In this document: positions 45,140 through 53,324 of the stretch, piece after piece
How the letters are laid out: each line of letters starts with the position of its first letter
Numbering within the stretch: the first letter of the stretch is position 1
Assembly: GCA_965230565.1 (NCBI GenBank)
Contig: CBDDLH010000003.1
Location: 453,382-517,381 of the forward strand
DNA from: BCD1 sp965230565
GTDB lineage: Bacteria > Bacteroidota > Bacteroidia > Chitinophagales > Saprospiraceae
Reading direction: 5' to 3'
DNA: 64,000 nt
Notes under the pieces: generated by a model
Told to the model about the DNA's origin: nothing
The model's database searches: none
Seen by the model: only the letters and a program-made list of their open reading frames with translations
Position numbers and translations under genes: made by a program

Positions 45140-46607
45140 ACTTAGGATTTTTTGTCATGGTTTTAATAATTAGTTCGGAAGCGATCTTTCCCGAAATCAA
45201 TGCGGGAGGAACGCCGGGTCCGGGCACGGTCAATTGCCCGGTAAAAAACAGGTTGTTCACTTTTTTACTCTTAATACTCGGCCTCAGGAAAGCGGTTTGT
45301 CTGAGGGTATTGGCCATGCCATAAGCATTACCTTTATAGGAGTGATAGTCTTTTTTGAAATCCGTTACACAATAGGAGCGTTTGAATTGTATGTGTTCAC
45401 GTATTAACTGCCCCGTATGGCGCTCCAGTCGATCCATAATCATTTCAAAATACTTTTCACGGGTTTTTTCATCATCACCCTCGAGATCCGGAGCCAACGG
45501 AATAAGGAAAAAAGCATTTTCTTTTCCTTCCGGTGCCACCGTCGGATCGGTCATACTAGGGAAGCTTGCATAAAAAAGCGGAGCTTTCGGCCATTTAGGA
45601 GCATCATAAATTTCCTCAGCATGAGCATCAAAGGACTTATCAAAAAACAAATTGTGATGGGTCAGACCATCCAGTTTTTTATCGAATCCCACATAAAACA
45701 GCAAAGCAGAAGGTGCAAAAGTCCTTTTATCCCAGTACTTTTCCGAATAGACACGGTCGTTCTGATCGAGTAAGGTCTCGGTATGGTGGTAATCAGCACC
45801 ACTCAATACAATATCAGCGTAATGCGCTTCACCATTTACCATAAGCCCAACGGCTTTTCCGTCCTTGGTAAGTATTTTTTCTACGGGTGCATTGGTATGG
45901 ATCTTTACGCCCAGTGATTCAGCAAGGGTTTGAAATGCCTCAACAATCTTATACATACCACCTTTGGGATACCACGTACCAAGTATCAAATCCGCATAAT
46001 TCATAAAACTGTAGAAGGCAGGCGTATCCTGTGGTTTTGCTCCCAGAAACAACACCGGAAATTCCAGGATCTGAATCAGTTTTTCGTTTTTGAAACGCTT
46101 TCTTACTTTTTGTCTGATGGTGGAGACAAATTGCGTCAGGTTGGTTACTGTTTGTGGCGTCACCAATTCAATTGGAGAAAGCCCTGGTTTATATACAAGG
46201 TTCTTAATAGCTACCTCATAATTGTATTCAGCTTCCCTGAGGAAATCTTTAAGGTGTCTGGAGCTGCCCGGCTCTTCCCTTTCGAAGATCTCATAGATTT
46301 GCTCTATGCTATTTCGAATGTCAATGTGTGAATAGTCATTGAAAAATACCCTGTAGGCAGGGGAAAGACGAACGAGTTCGTAATAGTCGGACGACTGTTT
46401 TCCAAAATCAGCGAAGAACCTTTCAAATACATCCGGCATCCAATACCAGCTTGGGCCCATGTCGAATTTAAAGCCGTTGGTCTCATATAACCTGGCTCTG
46501 CCTCCGATCTGATCGTTTTTTTCGAAAACATTTACTTCATAACCCTCTTTGGCCAGATAGCAGGCACTTGCTAATGAAGAGAACCCTGATCCAATTATAT
46601 TTATCAT
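45123..46607 (-). CDS. crtI: phytoene desaturase CrtI
   Basis: 494 residues from the ATG at 46607; the frame is open 42 bp further but only to a TTG. The FAD-binding Rossmann motif opens the protein (IIGSGFSSLASACYLAKEGY ... NDQIGGRA). The C-terminal family signature is FFTGQLTVPGPGVPPALISGKIA. It desaturates phytoene stepwise to lycopene or similar. A spaced inverted repeat (46618-46649) directly upstream matches the one in front of the regulator gene, so crtI probably has its own regulated promoter inside the operon. Confidence 0.95.
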   Translation of the reverse strand: MINIIGSGFSSLASACYLAKEGYEVNVFEKNDQIGGRARLYETNGFKFDMGPSWYWMPDVFERFFADFGKQSSDYYELVRLSPAYRVFFNDYSHIDIRNSIEQIYEIFEREEPGSSRHLKDFLREAEYNYEVAIKNLVYKPGLSPIELVTPQTVTNLTQFVSTIRQKVRKRFKNEKLIQILEFPVLFLGAKPQDTPAFYSFMNYADLILGTWYPKGGMYKIVEAFQTLAESLGVKIHTNAPVEKILTKDGKAVGLMVNGEAHYADIVLSGADYHHTETLLDQNDRVYSEKYWDKRTFAPSALLFYVGFDKKLDGLTHHNLFFDKSFDAHAEEIYDAPKWPKAPLFYASFPSMTDPTVAPEGKENAFFLIPLAPDLEGDDEKTREKYFEMIMDRLERHTGQLIREHIQFKRSYCVTDFKKDYHSYKGNAYGMANTLRQTAFLRPSIKSKKVNNLFFTGQLTVPGPGVPPALISGKIASELIIKTMTKNPKYDVAV

Positions 46608-46617
46608 TTCTTTTATT

Positions 46618-46649
46618 TTGTTTAACAAAATTGCATAAAAGTTAAACAA
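46618..46649 (-). promoter_or_regulatory. candidate operator of the CarH-like regulator at crtI
   Basis: On the minus strand TTGTTTAA, 16 nt, then TTAAACAA; the inverted repeat extends to 11 bp perfect arms (46616-46626 and 46641-46651). It ends 10 bp before the crtI ATG. The arm sequence and the 24-bp periodicity are the same as at the regulator gene itself. Confidence 0.6.
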
Positions 46650-46664
46650 AAGTCAAGTCCTGAT

Positions 46665-47564
46665 CTAAATTTTTTCTAAAAGATGCTTGATATTCTCAAA
46701 AATCCGCATGTTTTTGTAGTCTTCGGTAAGCTCGAGGCCTTTGGTTCTGCGTCCAAGCATCCAGAAATCACAGGTATCTCCAAGGTCAATTTCTTTCTTA
46801 AACTCGGCCAGGTAATCCATTACATAATCCGGATCCGGTTTTACAGTGAAATAACTGACAAAGGTGACATTTGGATACTTACCTGAAAAGGTTTTGAGGT
46901 TATCGATAGGTACGCTCTCTCCTAAATAGATGGAATGATATCCCTTTAACAACAACTCATAGTGTAAATACAAAAGTCCAAGGGTATGGATTTCATTCAT
47001 AGGAAGGAACAAAACGAAAACCTTTTCCTTGTGTTTTAGAGGCTCCTGCTGAACACGTTCAATGTTGATCAACAATTTTTGATTGATCAAATTGGAGATA
47101 AAATGTTCATGAGCAGGAGTGATACTATTGGATTGCCAATCCAAACCAATATTGTGCAAAAACGGAATAAAAACTTCGAGAAATACGGTTCTGAAAGTAT
47201 TTTCGGCAATCAGTCTGTTGTAGGTTTGCTCAAATAACTCAAGGTCAAAATTGAGCATCGCCAATTTCAGGGGACTGAGGGAATTTTCAACATTAGCTGC
47301 TTTGGAAGCATACTCTCTGACTTTAACTTCGAGTTCTTCCTCTTCTAACTTGGCTATTTTGGATATCTTTAATCCATTATTGTATAAAACAGTAACATTG
47401 AGTAGTTTCTGCAGGTTCTTTGTATCATAATATCTGATATTAGAATCTGTTCTTAACGGCTCCAAAATATTGTATCGCTTCTCCCAAATCCTTATGGTGT
47501 GAGCCTTAATGCCTGACAAATTTTCCAGGTCTTTTATTGAGAAGACTGTAGCAATATTGTTCAA
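46665..47564 (-). CDS. CarH/LitR-like MerR regulator with B12-binding domain
   Basis: 299 residues from the TTG at 47564. The MerR DNA-binding domain is at residues 8-75 (FSIKDLENLSGIKAHTIRIWEKRY). The C-terminal half fits the CarH light-sensor module: a helical bundle with W143 and E153-H154 (W-x9-EH motif) and a cobalamin-binding segment NEIHTLG with E191, H193 and G196 (E-x-H-x-x-G). CarH proteins repress carotenoid genes in the dark as adenosylcobalamin-bound tetramers and let go in light. The residue after W143 is Gln, where Thermus CarH has the light-state ligand His132. No ATG start exists; a TTG at 47588 lies inside a good -7 promoter box, so the later TTG is preferred. Confidence 0.8.
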   Translation of the reverse strand: MNNIATVFSIKDLENLSGIKAHTIRIWEKRYNILEPLRTDSNIRYYDTKNLQKLLNVTVLYNNGLKISKIAKLEEEELEVKVREYASKAANVENSLSPLKLAMLNFDLELFEQTYNRLIAENTFRTVFLEVFIPFLHNIGLDWQSNSITPAHEHFISNLINQKLLINIERVQQEPLKHKEKVFVLFLPMNEIHTLGLLYLHYELLLKGYHSIYLGESVPIDNLKTFSGKYPNVTFVSYFTVKPDPDYVMDYLAEFKKEIDLGDTCDFWMLGRRTKGLELTEDYKNMRIFENIKHLLEKI

Positions 47565-47588
47565 CTTTTTTAATTTTTTATTGAACAA
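47557..47588 (-). promoter_or_regulatory. candidate operator of the CarH-like regulator at its own gene
   Basis: On the minus strand TTGTTCAA, 16 nt, then TTGAACAA. The first half-site overlaps the -7 box TAACTTTG and the second contains the TTG start codon. The spacing is identical to the crtI site. Confidence 0.6.
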
Positions 47589-47616
47589 AGTTAAGTTATT
47601 TAATTATTCAAAGCAA
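47586..47616 (-). promoter_or_regulatory. promoter of the CarH-like regulator / carotenoid operon
   Basis: TTG (47616-47614), a 20-bp spacer and TAACTTTG (47593-47586), an exact TAnnTTTG match. Transcription would begin near 47579, making the leader about 15 nt to the TTG at 47564. Confidence 0.55.
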
Positions 47617-47664
47617 TATTTAGGGCAAATATTTATTAAATTTTTATTTAAAAATACTTACTTC

Positions 47665-48228
47665 ATGCAAAATCTAAGGTACCCAATTGGCAATTTCAAA
47701 AGCACCGAATTATTTACAGGAGGGGATATAATGAAGTGGACAGAGGACATCAAAGCGTTTCCTGAAAAGCTTAAAACCCTTGTCCAGGACCTCCGTCTAG
47801 ATCAGCTCAGATGGACCTATCGTCCCGGAGGATGGACGATCCAACAGGTGGTACATCATTGTGCCGACAGCCATATGAACAGTTTCATCAGATTCAAACT
47901 AGCTTTAACAGAAGATGCTCCTACCATAAAACCCTACCTGGAACATCTTTGGGCTGAGATGCCGGATGCCAATTATACCGATATCAATACATCTCTTGGT
48001 ATTTTGGATGGTCTGCACAAACGTTGGGGAATTTTGTTAGATAATTTGGGGACACAAGAACTAAAAAAAGTATTTATACACCCTGAACACGGCAAACGGT
48101 TTACAATTATTGATGCTATGGACCTTTATGCCTGGCATTGCAATCACCACCTGGCTCATGTGGAACAGGCAATCAGGTTTAAGGGAAATTTTGGAAACCT
48201 GGAGGATGATAATCTGGAGGTCGCTTGA
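47665..48228 (+). CDS. YfiT/DinB-family putative metal-dependent hydrolase or thiol transferase
   Basis: 187 residues from the ATG at 47665 (MQNLRYPIGNF, the usual beginning of YfiT-like proteins). A four-helix DinB fold is expected, with metal-ligand histidines in VVHHCADSHMN near residue 60 and in WHCNHHLAHVEQA near the C-terminus. Family members include bacillithiol-dependent transferases in Firmicutes; the thiol used here is unknown. It is divergent from the CarH-like regulator with only about 100 bp between the starts, so the regulator could affect it too. Confidence 0.87.
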   Translation: MQNLRYPIGNFKSTELFTGGDIMKWTEDIKAFPEKLKTLVQDLRLDQLRWTYRPGGWTIQQVVHHCADSHMNSFIRFKLALTEDAPTIKPYLEHLWAEMPDANYTDINTSLGILDGLHKRWGILLDNLGTQELKKVFIHPEHGKRFTIIDAMDLYAWHCNHHLAHVEQAIRFKGNFGNLEDDNLEVA

Positions 48229-48613
48229 GATCGTTTCAGGAGTTTCAGCGATTTCAAATGATTAAAATTAGAACTCAGTGAACACTGTGCCTTCTCAACG
48301 TGCTCTGTGGTTAAAGTTGTTGGATATCATTATTTTTTTGTTGAAAGGAAATCCTACCCCCTCCTACTTTGGCAAAAAAAAATTTGATGCTGCCCTCCTC
48401 TGAGAACAACATCAAATTAACATTTGAAATTCACCTCTTGGGTGAATCCCCCCTTTCTAGTTTTGTATCAATTGACCTTTTATTTCTGAATTTTGTACAT
48501 GAACAAAAACAGAAATTGGCAAAATTCAAAAAAGGTATATGGCCAAATTTAGGTTATTACGGGATGAATACAAATGATAAAAATCATTGTAACCATAAAA
48601 AATCCCTGCAAAA
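48229..48613. other. 385-bp intergenic region between convergent genes
   Basis: It holds a dispersed CTGTGCCTTCTC...GTGGTTAAA word (48285-48315) and a weak 7-bp hairpin near 48429-48447. An open frame starting at 48369 runs into the end of the ribonuclease-like gene and is not credible as a gene. Confidence 0.45.
48285..48315. repeat. dispersed CTGTGCCTTCTC/GTGGTTAAA repeat (second copy at 8861-8891)
   Basis: About 31 bp sharing CTGTGCCTTCTC and CTGTGGTTAAA with the copy at 8861. Both are intergenic. Confidence 0.6.
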
Positions 48614-50020
48614 TCATTTCAGCTCAAACTCATCTCCCAAAGCCGGGATATCCACATTTCTAAAACCATTTTCATTCAACAGATCCCGGAATTTTTCCTG
48701 ACGATCGAGTGTCCCGTGAACCAGGAATAATTTTTTCAAACGCCCTCGTTGGTTATGAATAAAATCAAGCAACTCTCCCCTATCGGCATGAGCGGAAAAA
48801 GAATCCATCACTACAATATCAGCACGGACTTCCTTCCATTCACCGAAAAGCCTGAGGGCCTTTACCCCTGCCCTCAATTTACCTCCCGGAGTTTCCGGAG
48901 AACAATACCCTACAATGAGGATAGTATTACGTTTCAACTCAATATTATTGGCCAGGTGGTGTTTCACCCGCCCCGCATTCATCATACCTGAAGAGCTGAT
49001 GATGATACACGGCTCTCTGGAATCGTTCAGGCTTTTAGACAATTCAACATCCTTGATATAGGTAAGATTATTAAAACCAAAAGGATTGCTATCTATCAGC
49101 ATGTAAGAACTCAGATCATTGTCAAAACATTCCGGATGAGTACCAAAAATAGTAGTGGCATTGACCGATAACGGGCTGTCCACATACACTGGAATCCGGG
49201 GTAACAACCCTTCTGTTTCCATTCTGTCAAGCATGTAAACGATCTCCTGAGTACGGCCAACACTGAACGCCGGGATGATGAGTTTACCTTTTTTCTCCAC
49301 ACAAGTATCCTTGATCACCTTGAGCAGCTTCTCACTTTCCGATGGAGCACCTTCGTGGTCTTTGTCCCCATAAGTGGATTCACAGATCAGATAGTCCACC
49401 TCCGGCATAGGCTTGGGGTCACGAAGGATTGGTCTGTCCGGGCGACCGACGTCACCTGTAAAACCGAACATCCTGGTTCTGCCACCTTCTGTGATACGAA
49501 GCGTCACACTTGCACTACCAAGGATGTGCCCCGCATCACGGAACATGATTTCAACACCGCGGTGAATCTCCAGCCATTGGTTGTATGGGTGTCCGATAAA
49601 GTTATCCATGCACAATTCAGCATCCTCCATCGTGTATAGTGGCACCCTTGGTATAAACTTCTTACCCTTTTTAGCCTTGCGTTTATTGAAATACTCCGCA
49701 TCACGCTCCTGGATCTTCGCACTATCCAGCAGCATAATAGAACAAAGGCTTCTGGTGGCATGGGTGCAAATTATATTGCCTTTGAAACCATCTTTGACTA
49801 ATTTGGGAATTCTTCCGCTATGATCGATATGTGCATGAGACAGGATCATGCAATCCACCTGCTCTGGTTTGAATAAAAAGTTTTCGTTAAAATGTTTCCA
49901 CTTTTTTGATGGTCCCTGGTAAAGGCCGCAATCGAGCAATATCTTATATCCGTCAGATAATGTTAACAAATGAGCACTGCCGGTTACTTCTTGTGCGGCT
50001 CCACAAAATTGTATCGTCAT
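48614..50020 (-). CDS. metallo-beta-lactamase/beta-CASP ribonuclease-like protein
   Basis: 468 residues. The zinc-binding motif LSHAHIDHSGRIPKLV is near residue 60, with further ligands in FRDAGHILGSASV and GFTGDVGRPDRPIL. The beta-CASP domain (about residues 210-400) has ESTYGD, AFSVGRTQEIVY and ISSSGMMNAGRVKHHL, and the C-terminal SFSAHADRGELLDFI and FLVHGTLDRQEKF are the CPSF73/Ysh1-like ends. It is expected to be an RNA endo- or exonuclease. It is monocistronic. Confidence 0.93.
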   Translation of the reverse strand: MTIQFCGAAQEVTGSAHLLTLSDGYKILLDCGLYQGPSKKWKHFNENFLFKPEQVDCMILSHAHIDHSGRIPKLVKDGFKGNIICTHATRSLCSIMLLDSAKIQERDAEYFNKRKAKKGKKFIPRVPLYTMEDAELCMDNFIGHPYNQWLEIHRGVEIMFRDAGHILGSASVTLRITEGGRTRMFGFTGDVGRPDRPILRDPKPMPEVDYLICESTYGDKDHEGAPSESEKLLKVIKDTCVEKKGKLIIPAFSVGRTQEIVYMLDRMETEGLLPRIPVYVDSPLSVNATTIFGTHPECFDNDLSSYMLIDSNPFGFNNLTYIKDVELSKSLNDSREPCIIISSSGMMNAGRVKHHLANNIELKRNTILIVGYCSPETPGGKLRAGVKALRLFGEWKEVRADIVVMDSFSAHADRGELLDFIHNQRGRLKKLFLVHGTLDRQEKFRDLLNENGFRNVDIPALGDEFELK

Positions 50021-50198
50021 AATTATGGTTTTGCTGTCTGAATTGTTTCTCCCTTCACCAGGGATGTTTTCCCAAATGTAATGAAAATTTCATTGTTGTA
50101 CTAAAGGGAAGCAACAGAGGAGAAATAAAAGACTTAGTGTTTCTATTACGCAAAGTAATTTTTTATTATCTTTACCCTATCAAGCAATCTAAATCAAC

Positions 50199-50876
50199 AT
50201 GCAGAAGTATCCTATTTCCCTCTGTATCTTCGACCTGGACGGAGTTATCGTAGATACGGCAAAGTACCATTATATCGCCTGGAAGCAACTAGCAGCCGAA
50301 TTTGGCTATGACCTTACTGAGGTTCAAAACGAAAAACTTAAAGGTGTGAGCCGTATTCAGTCCCTGAACCACATTCTGGAATGGGCGGGAGTGACCAAAA
50401 CCGACGAAGAAAAAGCGGAACTCGCTACCCGCAAAAACAACTGGTATGTGGAACTGATCCAAAATGTGACACCCGATGATGCCCTGCCGGGAGTCGTTAG
50501 CTTCATTCATGAACTCAAACAAGCCGGAATAAAAGTTGCCCTGGGGTCAGCCAGTAAAAATGCCCGGGCCATTCTTGACAAACTCGAACTTACCTCCTTA
50601 TTTGATGCCATCGTTGATGGCACCATGACCACCAAAAGCAAACCTGACCCTCAAGTATTTCTAAAAGGGACCGAACTCACCAATTCTTCACCTCATGCTT
50701 CTTTGGTTTTTGAGGATGCAGCAAAAGGCATCGATGCGGCATTAGCCGGAGGTATGCTTGCTGTAGGTATTGGTTCGGAAGACCAGTTGGGCCACGCCGA
50801 TTTTGTATTGCCTGGTTTTGACAATTATTCCCTTTCCGATTTTTTAACACAATTGACTCTTGTAAAAAAAGTATGA
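50199..50876 (+). CDS. pgmB: beta-phosphoglucomutase
   Basis: 225 residues, HAD superfamily with a helical cap. The nucleophile motif is FDLDGVIVDTAKYHYIAW near residue 11 (DxD plus the cap residues typical of beta-PGM), motif II is LGSASKNAR, and the Lys and acidic motifs are KSKPDPQVFLKG and VFEDAAKGIDAALAGG. It interconverts beta-glucose 1-phosphate and glucose 6-phosphate. It overlaps the GH65 gene by 4 bp (ATGA), the usual pairing with maltose phosphorylase. Confidence 0.96.
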   Translation: MQKYPISLCIFDLDGVIVDTAKYHYIAWKQLAAEFGYDLTEVQNEKLKGVSRIQSLNHILEWAGVTKTDEEKAELATRKNNWYVELIQNVTPDDALPGVVSFIHELKQAGIKVALGSASKNARAILDKLELTSLFDAIVDGTMTTKSKPDPQVFLKGTELTNSSPHASLVFEDAAKGIDAALAGGMLAVGIGSEDQLGHADFVLPGFDNYSLSDFLTQLTLVKKV

Positions 50877-53188
50877 AACAGTTTATAAAAACAGATCCTT
50901 GGAAACTCGTTGAAACGACCTTCCACCCTGAATATCATGCCAATTCCGAAAGTATCTTCAGCATTGGTAACGGGAAAATGGGCCAGCGAGCCAATTTCGA
51001 AGAAGACTACTCCGGTGAATCACTCCGGGGCAATTATGTGGCAGGAGTTTATTACCCCGATAAAACGAGGGTTGGCTGGTGGAAAAACGGCTATCCGGAA
51101 TACTTCGCCAAAGTGCTTAATGCCGTCAACTGGATCGGCCTTCACATCAAAATCAACGGAGAGCTGCTGGATCTGAACAAATGTGAAATCCTGGATTTCG
51201 AAAGAGTGCTGGATATGCAGCACAGCCTTTTGAAACGCAGGTTCACTGCAAGATTGGCCAACGGAAACGAAGTAAACGTAGAAGCCGTCCGTTTTTACAG
51301 CCTGGCTGATGATGAAATTGGCGCTTTAAGTTACAGTGTAAAAGCAGAAAACTTTGACGGAGAGATCGAGATCGAAAGTTACCTGGACTTCAATGTGGTG
51401 AATCAGGATTCCAATTACGATCAAAGATTCTGGGAACCGATATCCCAGGAGATCAGCGATGAGTATGGCCAGGTAAAATCCACTACCAAAAAAACCGGAT
51501 TTACTGTTGCCTGTGGCATTAACAACCAGCTTTTCCTGGATGGGCAACCAATAGAAGGCAGCAGAAAAATTACAGAAAGTGACCAGTTGGTATCTCATAA
51601 ATTCACAGTACAGGTTTCCAAGGGAAATACCCTTAACCTTGTGAAAATTTCCTCAACGGTTTCCACCTTTTATTATGAAGCAGATCAATTGGACATGGCC
51701 TGTCGGCAAAATGTACAACAAGCTGTTGCCAAAGGATTTGAAACATTGCAAAAGGAACACACCCAAAAGTGGGAAGAGAACTGGACCCACTATGATATCG
51801 AGATCGAAGGAGATGTTTCTGCCCAACAGGCAATCAGGTTCAACATTTTCCAGCTCAACCAAACCTATACCGGTAAGGATGATCGCCTCAACATTGGTCC
51901 GAAAGGGTTCACCGGCGAGAAATACGGTGGCAGCACTTACTGGGATACCGAGGCCTATTGTCTGCCCTTCTACCTGAGTACCGCTCCACAGGATGTAGCT
52001 CGCAATCTGCTTTTATATCGCTATAAACATCTTGGAAAAGCCATTGAGAATGCCGGCAAACTGGGTTTCAACTCCGGTGCAGCACTCTACCCAATGGTGA
52101 CCATGAACGGCGAAGAATGCCACAACGAATGGGAAATCACCTTTGAAGAAGTTCATCGTAACGGAGCCATCGCTTACGCCATCTACGATTACGTGCGTTA
52201 TACAGGCGATCGCGAGTACCTGATCGATTACGGTCTCGAAGTGCTTATTGCCATTTCAAGGTTTTGGGCACAGCGGGTTCATTTCTCACAGGTAAAACAA
52301 CAGTATGTAATTCATGGCGTAACCGGCCCCAATGAGTTTGAAAACAACGTCAACAATAACTGGTACACCAACTTTATAGCCAAATGGTGCCTTAATTACA
52401 CTTCCGAAATTATGGAGGAGGTAAAAGCCAAAGCGCCACAAAAGTATACTGCTTTACTTGGCAAACTGAATCTCGACGAAACCGAAACTTTAAACCGCTG
52501 GGCTGAAATTGCCGGCAAGATGCATCTTCCTGAAGATGAGGAAAGAGGTATTTACCTCCAGCAGGAGGGTTTCCTGGATAAGGAGATTATTCCGGTTGCC
52601 GACCTGGATCCAAAACATTTACCTATCGTCCAGAACTGGTCATGGGATCGCATCCTCAGGTCGTGTTATATCAAACAAGCGGATGTCCTGCAGGGATTAT
52701 ATTTCTTTGAAGATCAATTCTCGAAAGAAACCATCAAAAGGAACTTCGATTATTACGAACCAATCACTGTTCACGAATCTTCCCTTTCGCCATGTGTACA
52801 CTGTATTATGGCTTCGGCTATTGGCAATGAGGAGAAGGCCTATGAAATGTTCATGAGAACTGCAAGGCTGGATATTGATGACTTCAATAACGATACAGAG
52901 GACGGATGTCACATCACAAGTATGGCTGGCACATGGGGAGCCTTTGTTAAGGGCTTTGGAGGTATGCGCGTTCAAAACGACAAATTATCGCTTGCTCCGT
53001 TTTTACCAAAAAGCTGGAAAGGTTATGCTTTCACCATTGGTTTCCGCGGACACTGGATTACTGTCAAAGTAAAACCGGACACTATTACCATTACCACTAA
53101 AGAGGGAGGCCCAATGCAAGTCACCCTTCATGGCAAGGAGCTTACAGTACAGGAAGGTGAGAACATCTTTGAACATGCTTCCCGTTAA
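50873..53188 (+). CDS. GH65 maltose phosphorylase
   Basis: 771 residues, standard for GH65 phosphorylases. It has an N-terminal beta-sandwich, then an (alpha/alpha)6 barrel from about residue 320. The catalytic Glu is residue 488 in GVTGPNEFENNVNNNWYTN, a segment characteristic of maltose phosphorylases. KYGGSTYWDTEAYCLPF and ESSLSPCVHCIMAS are further signature blocks. It splits maltose with phosphate into glucose and beta-glucose 1-phosphate, which PgmB then uses. A related disaccharide specificity (for example kojibiose or trehalose) is less likely given the starch context. Confidence 0.93.
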   Translation: MKQFIKTDPWKLVETTFHPEYHANSESIFSIGNGKMGQRANFEEDYSGESLRGNYVAGVYYPDKTRVGWWKNGYPEYFAKVLNAVNWIGLHIKINGELLDLNKCEILDFERVLDMQHSLLKRRFTARLANGNEVNVEAVRFYSLADDEIGALSYSVKAENFDGEIEIESYLDFNVVNQDSNYDQRFWEPISQEISDEYGQVKSTTKKTGFTVACGINNQLFLDGQPIEGSRKITESDQLVSHKFTVQVSKGNTLNLVKISSTVSTFYYEADQLDMACRQNVQQAVAKGFETLQKEHTQKWEENWTHYDIEIEGDVSAQQAIRFNIFQLNQTYTGKDDRLNIGPKGFTGEKYGGSTYWDTEAYCLPFYLSTAPQDVARNLLLYRYKHLGKAIENAGKLGFNSGAALYPMVTMNGEECHNEWEITFEEVHRNGAIAYAIYDYVRYTGDREYLIDYGLEVLIAISRFWAQRVHFSQVKQQYVIHGVTGPNEFENNVNNNWYTNFIAKWCLNYTSEIMEEVKAKAPQKYTALLGKLNLDETETLNRWAEIAGKMHLPEDEERGIYLQQEGFLDKEIIPVADLDPKHLPIVQNWSWDRILRSCYIKQADVLQGLYFFEDQFSKETIKRNFDYYEPITVHESSLSPCVHCIMASAIGNEEKAYEMFMRTARLDIDDFNNDTEDGCHITSMAGTWGAFVKGFGGMRVQNDKLSLAPFLPKSWKGYAFTIGFRGHWITVKVKPDTITITTKEGGPMQVTLHGKELTVQEGENIFEHASR

Positions 53189-53264
53189 TTTTCCCCACGC
53201 CAAGCGATCGTGTAAAATGGATGGGGACTTTTATTTATTGATCACAAAATTCTCAAATGAAATC

Positions 53265-53288
53265 CCGCCTGCTCCCCGGAAAGGCAGG
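53265..53288. repeat. GGCAGG-type dispersed palindrome (copy 4)
   Basis: CCGCCT (53265-53270) and AGGCAGG (53282-53288) as near-inverted copies in the gap between the GH65 and amylase genes. Confidence 0.5.
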
Positions 53289-53324
53289 TTTCAAACAAAT
53301 TCTAAGTTTAAAATAAATTCTATC

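Noticed and set aside
48369..48701. Open frame of about 110 codons on the plus strand
   Set aside because: It begins in intergenic low-complexity DNA and runs antisense into the ribonuclease-like gene; composition is not protein-like.
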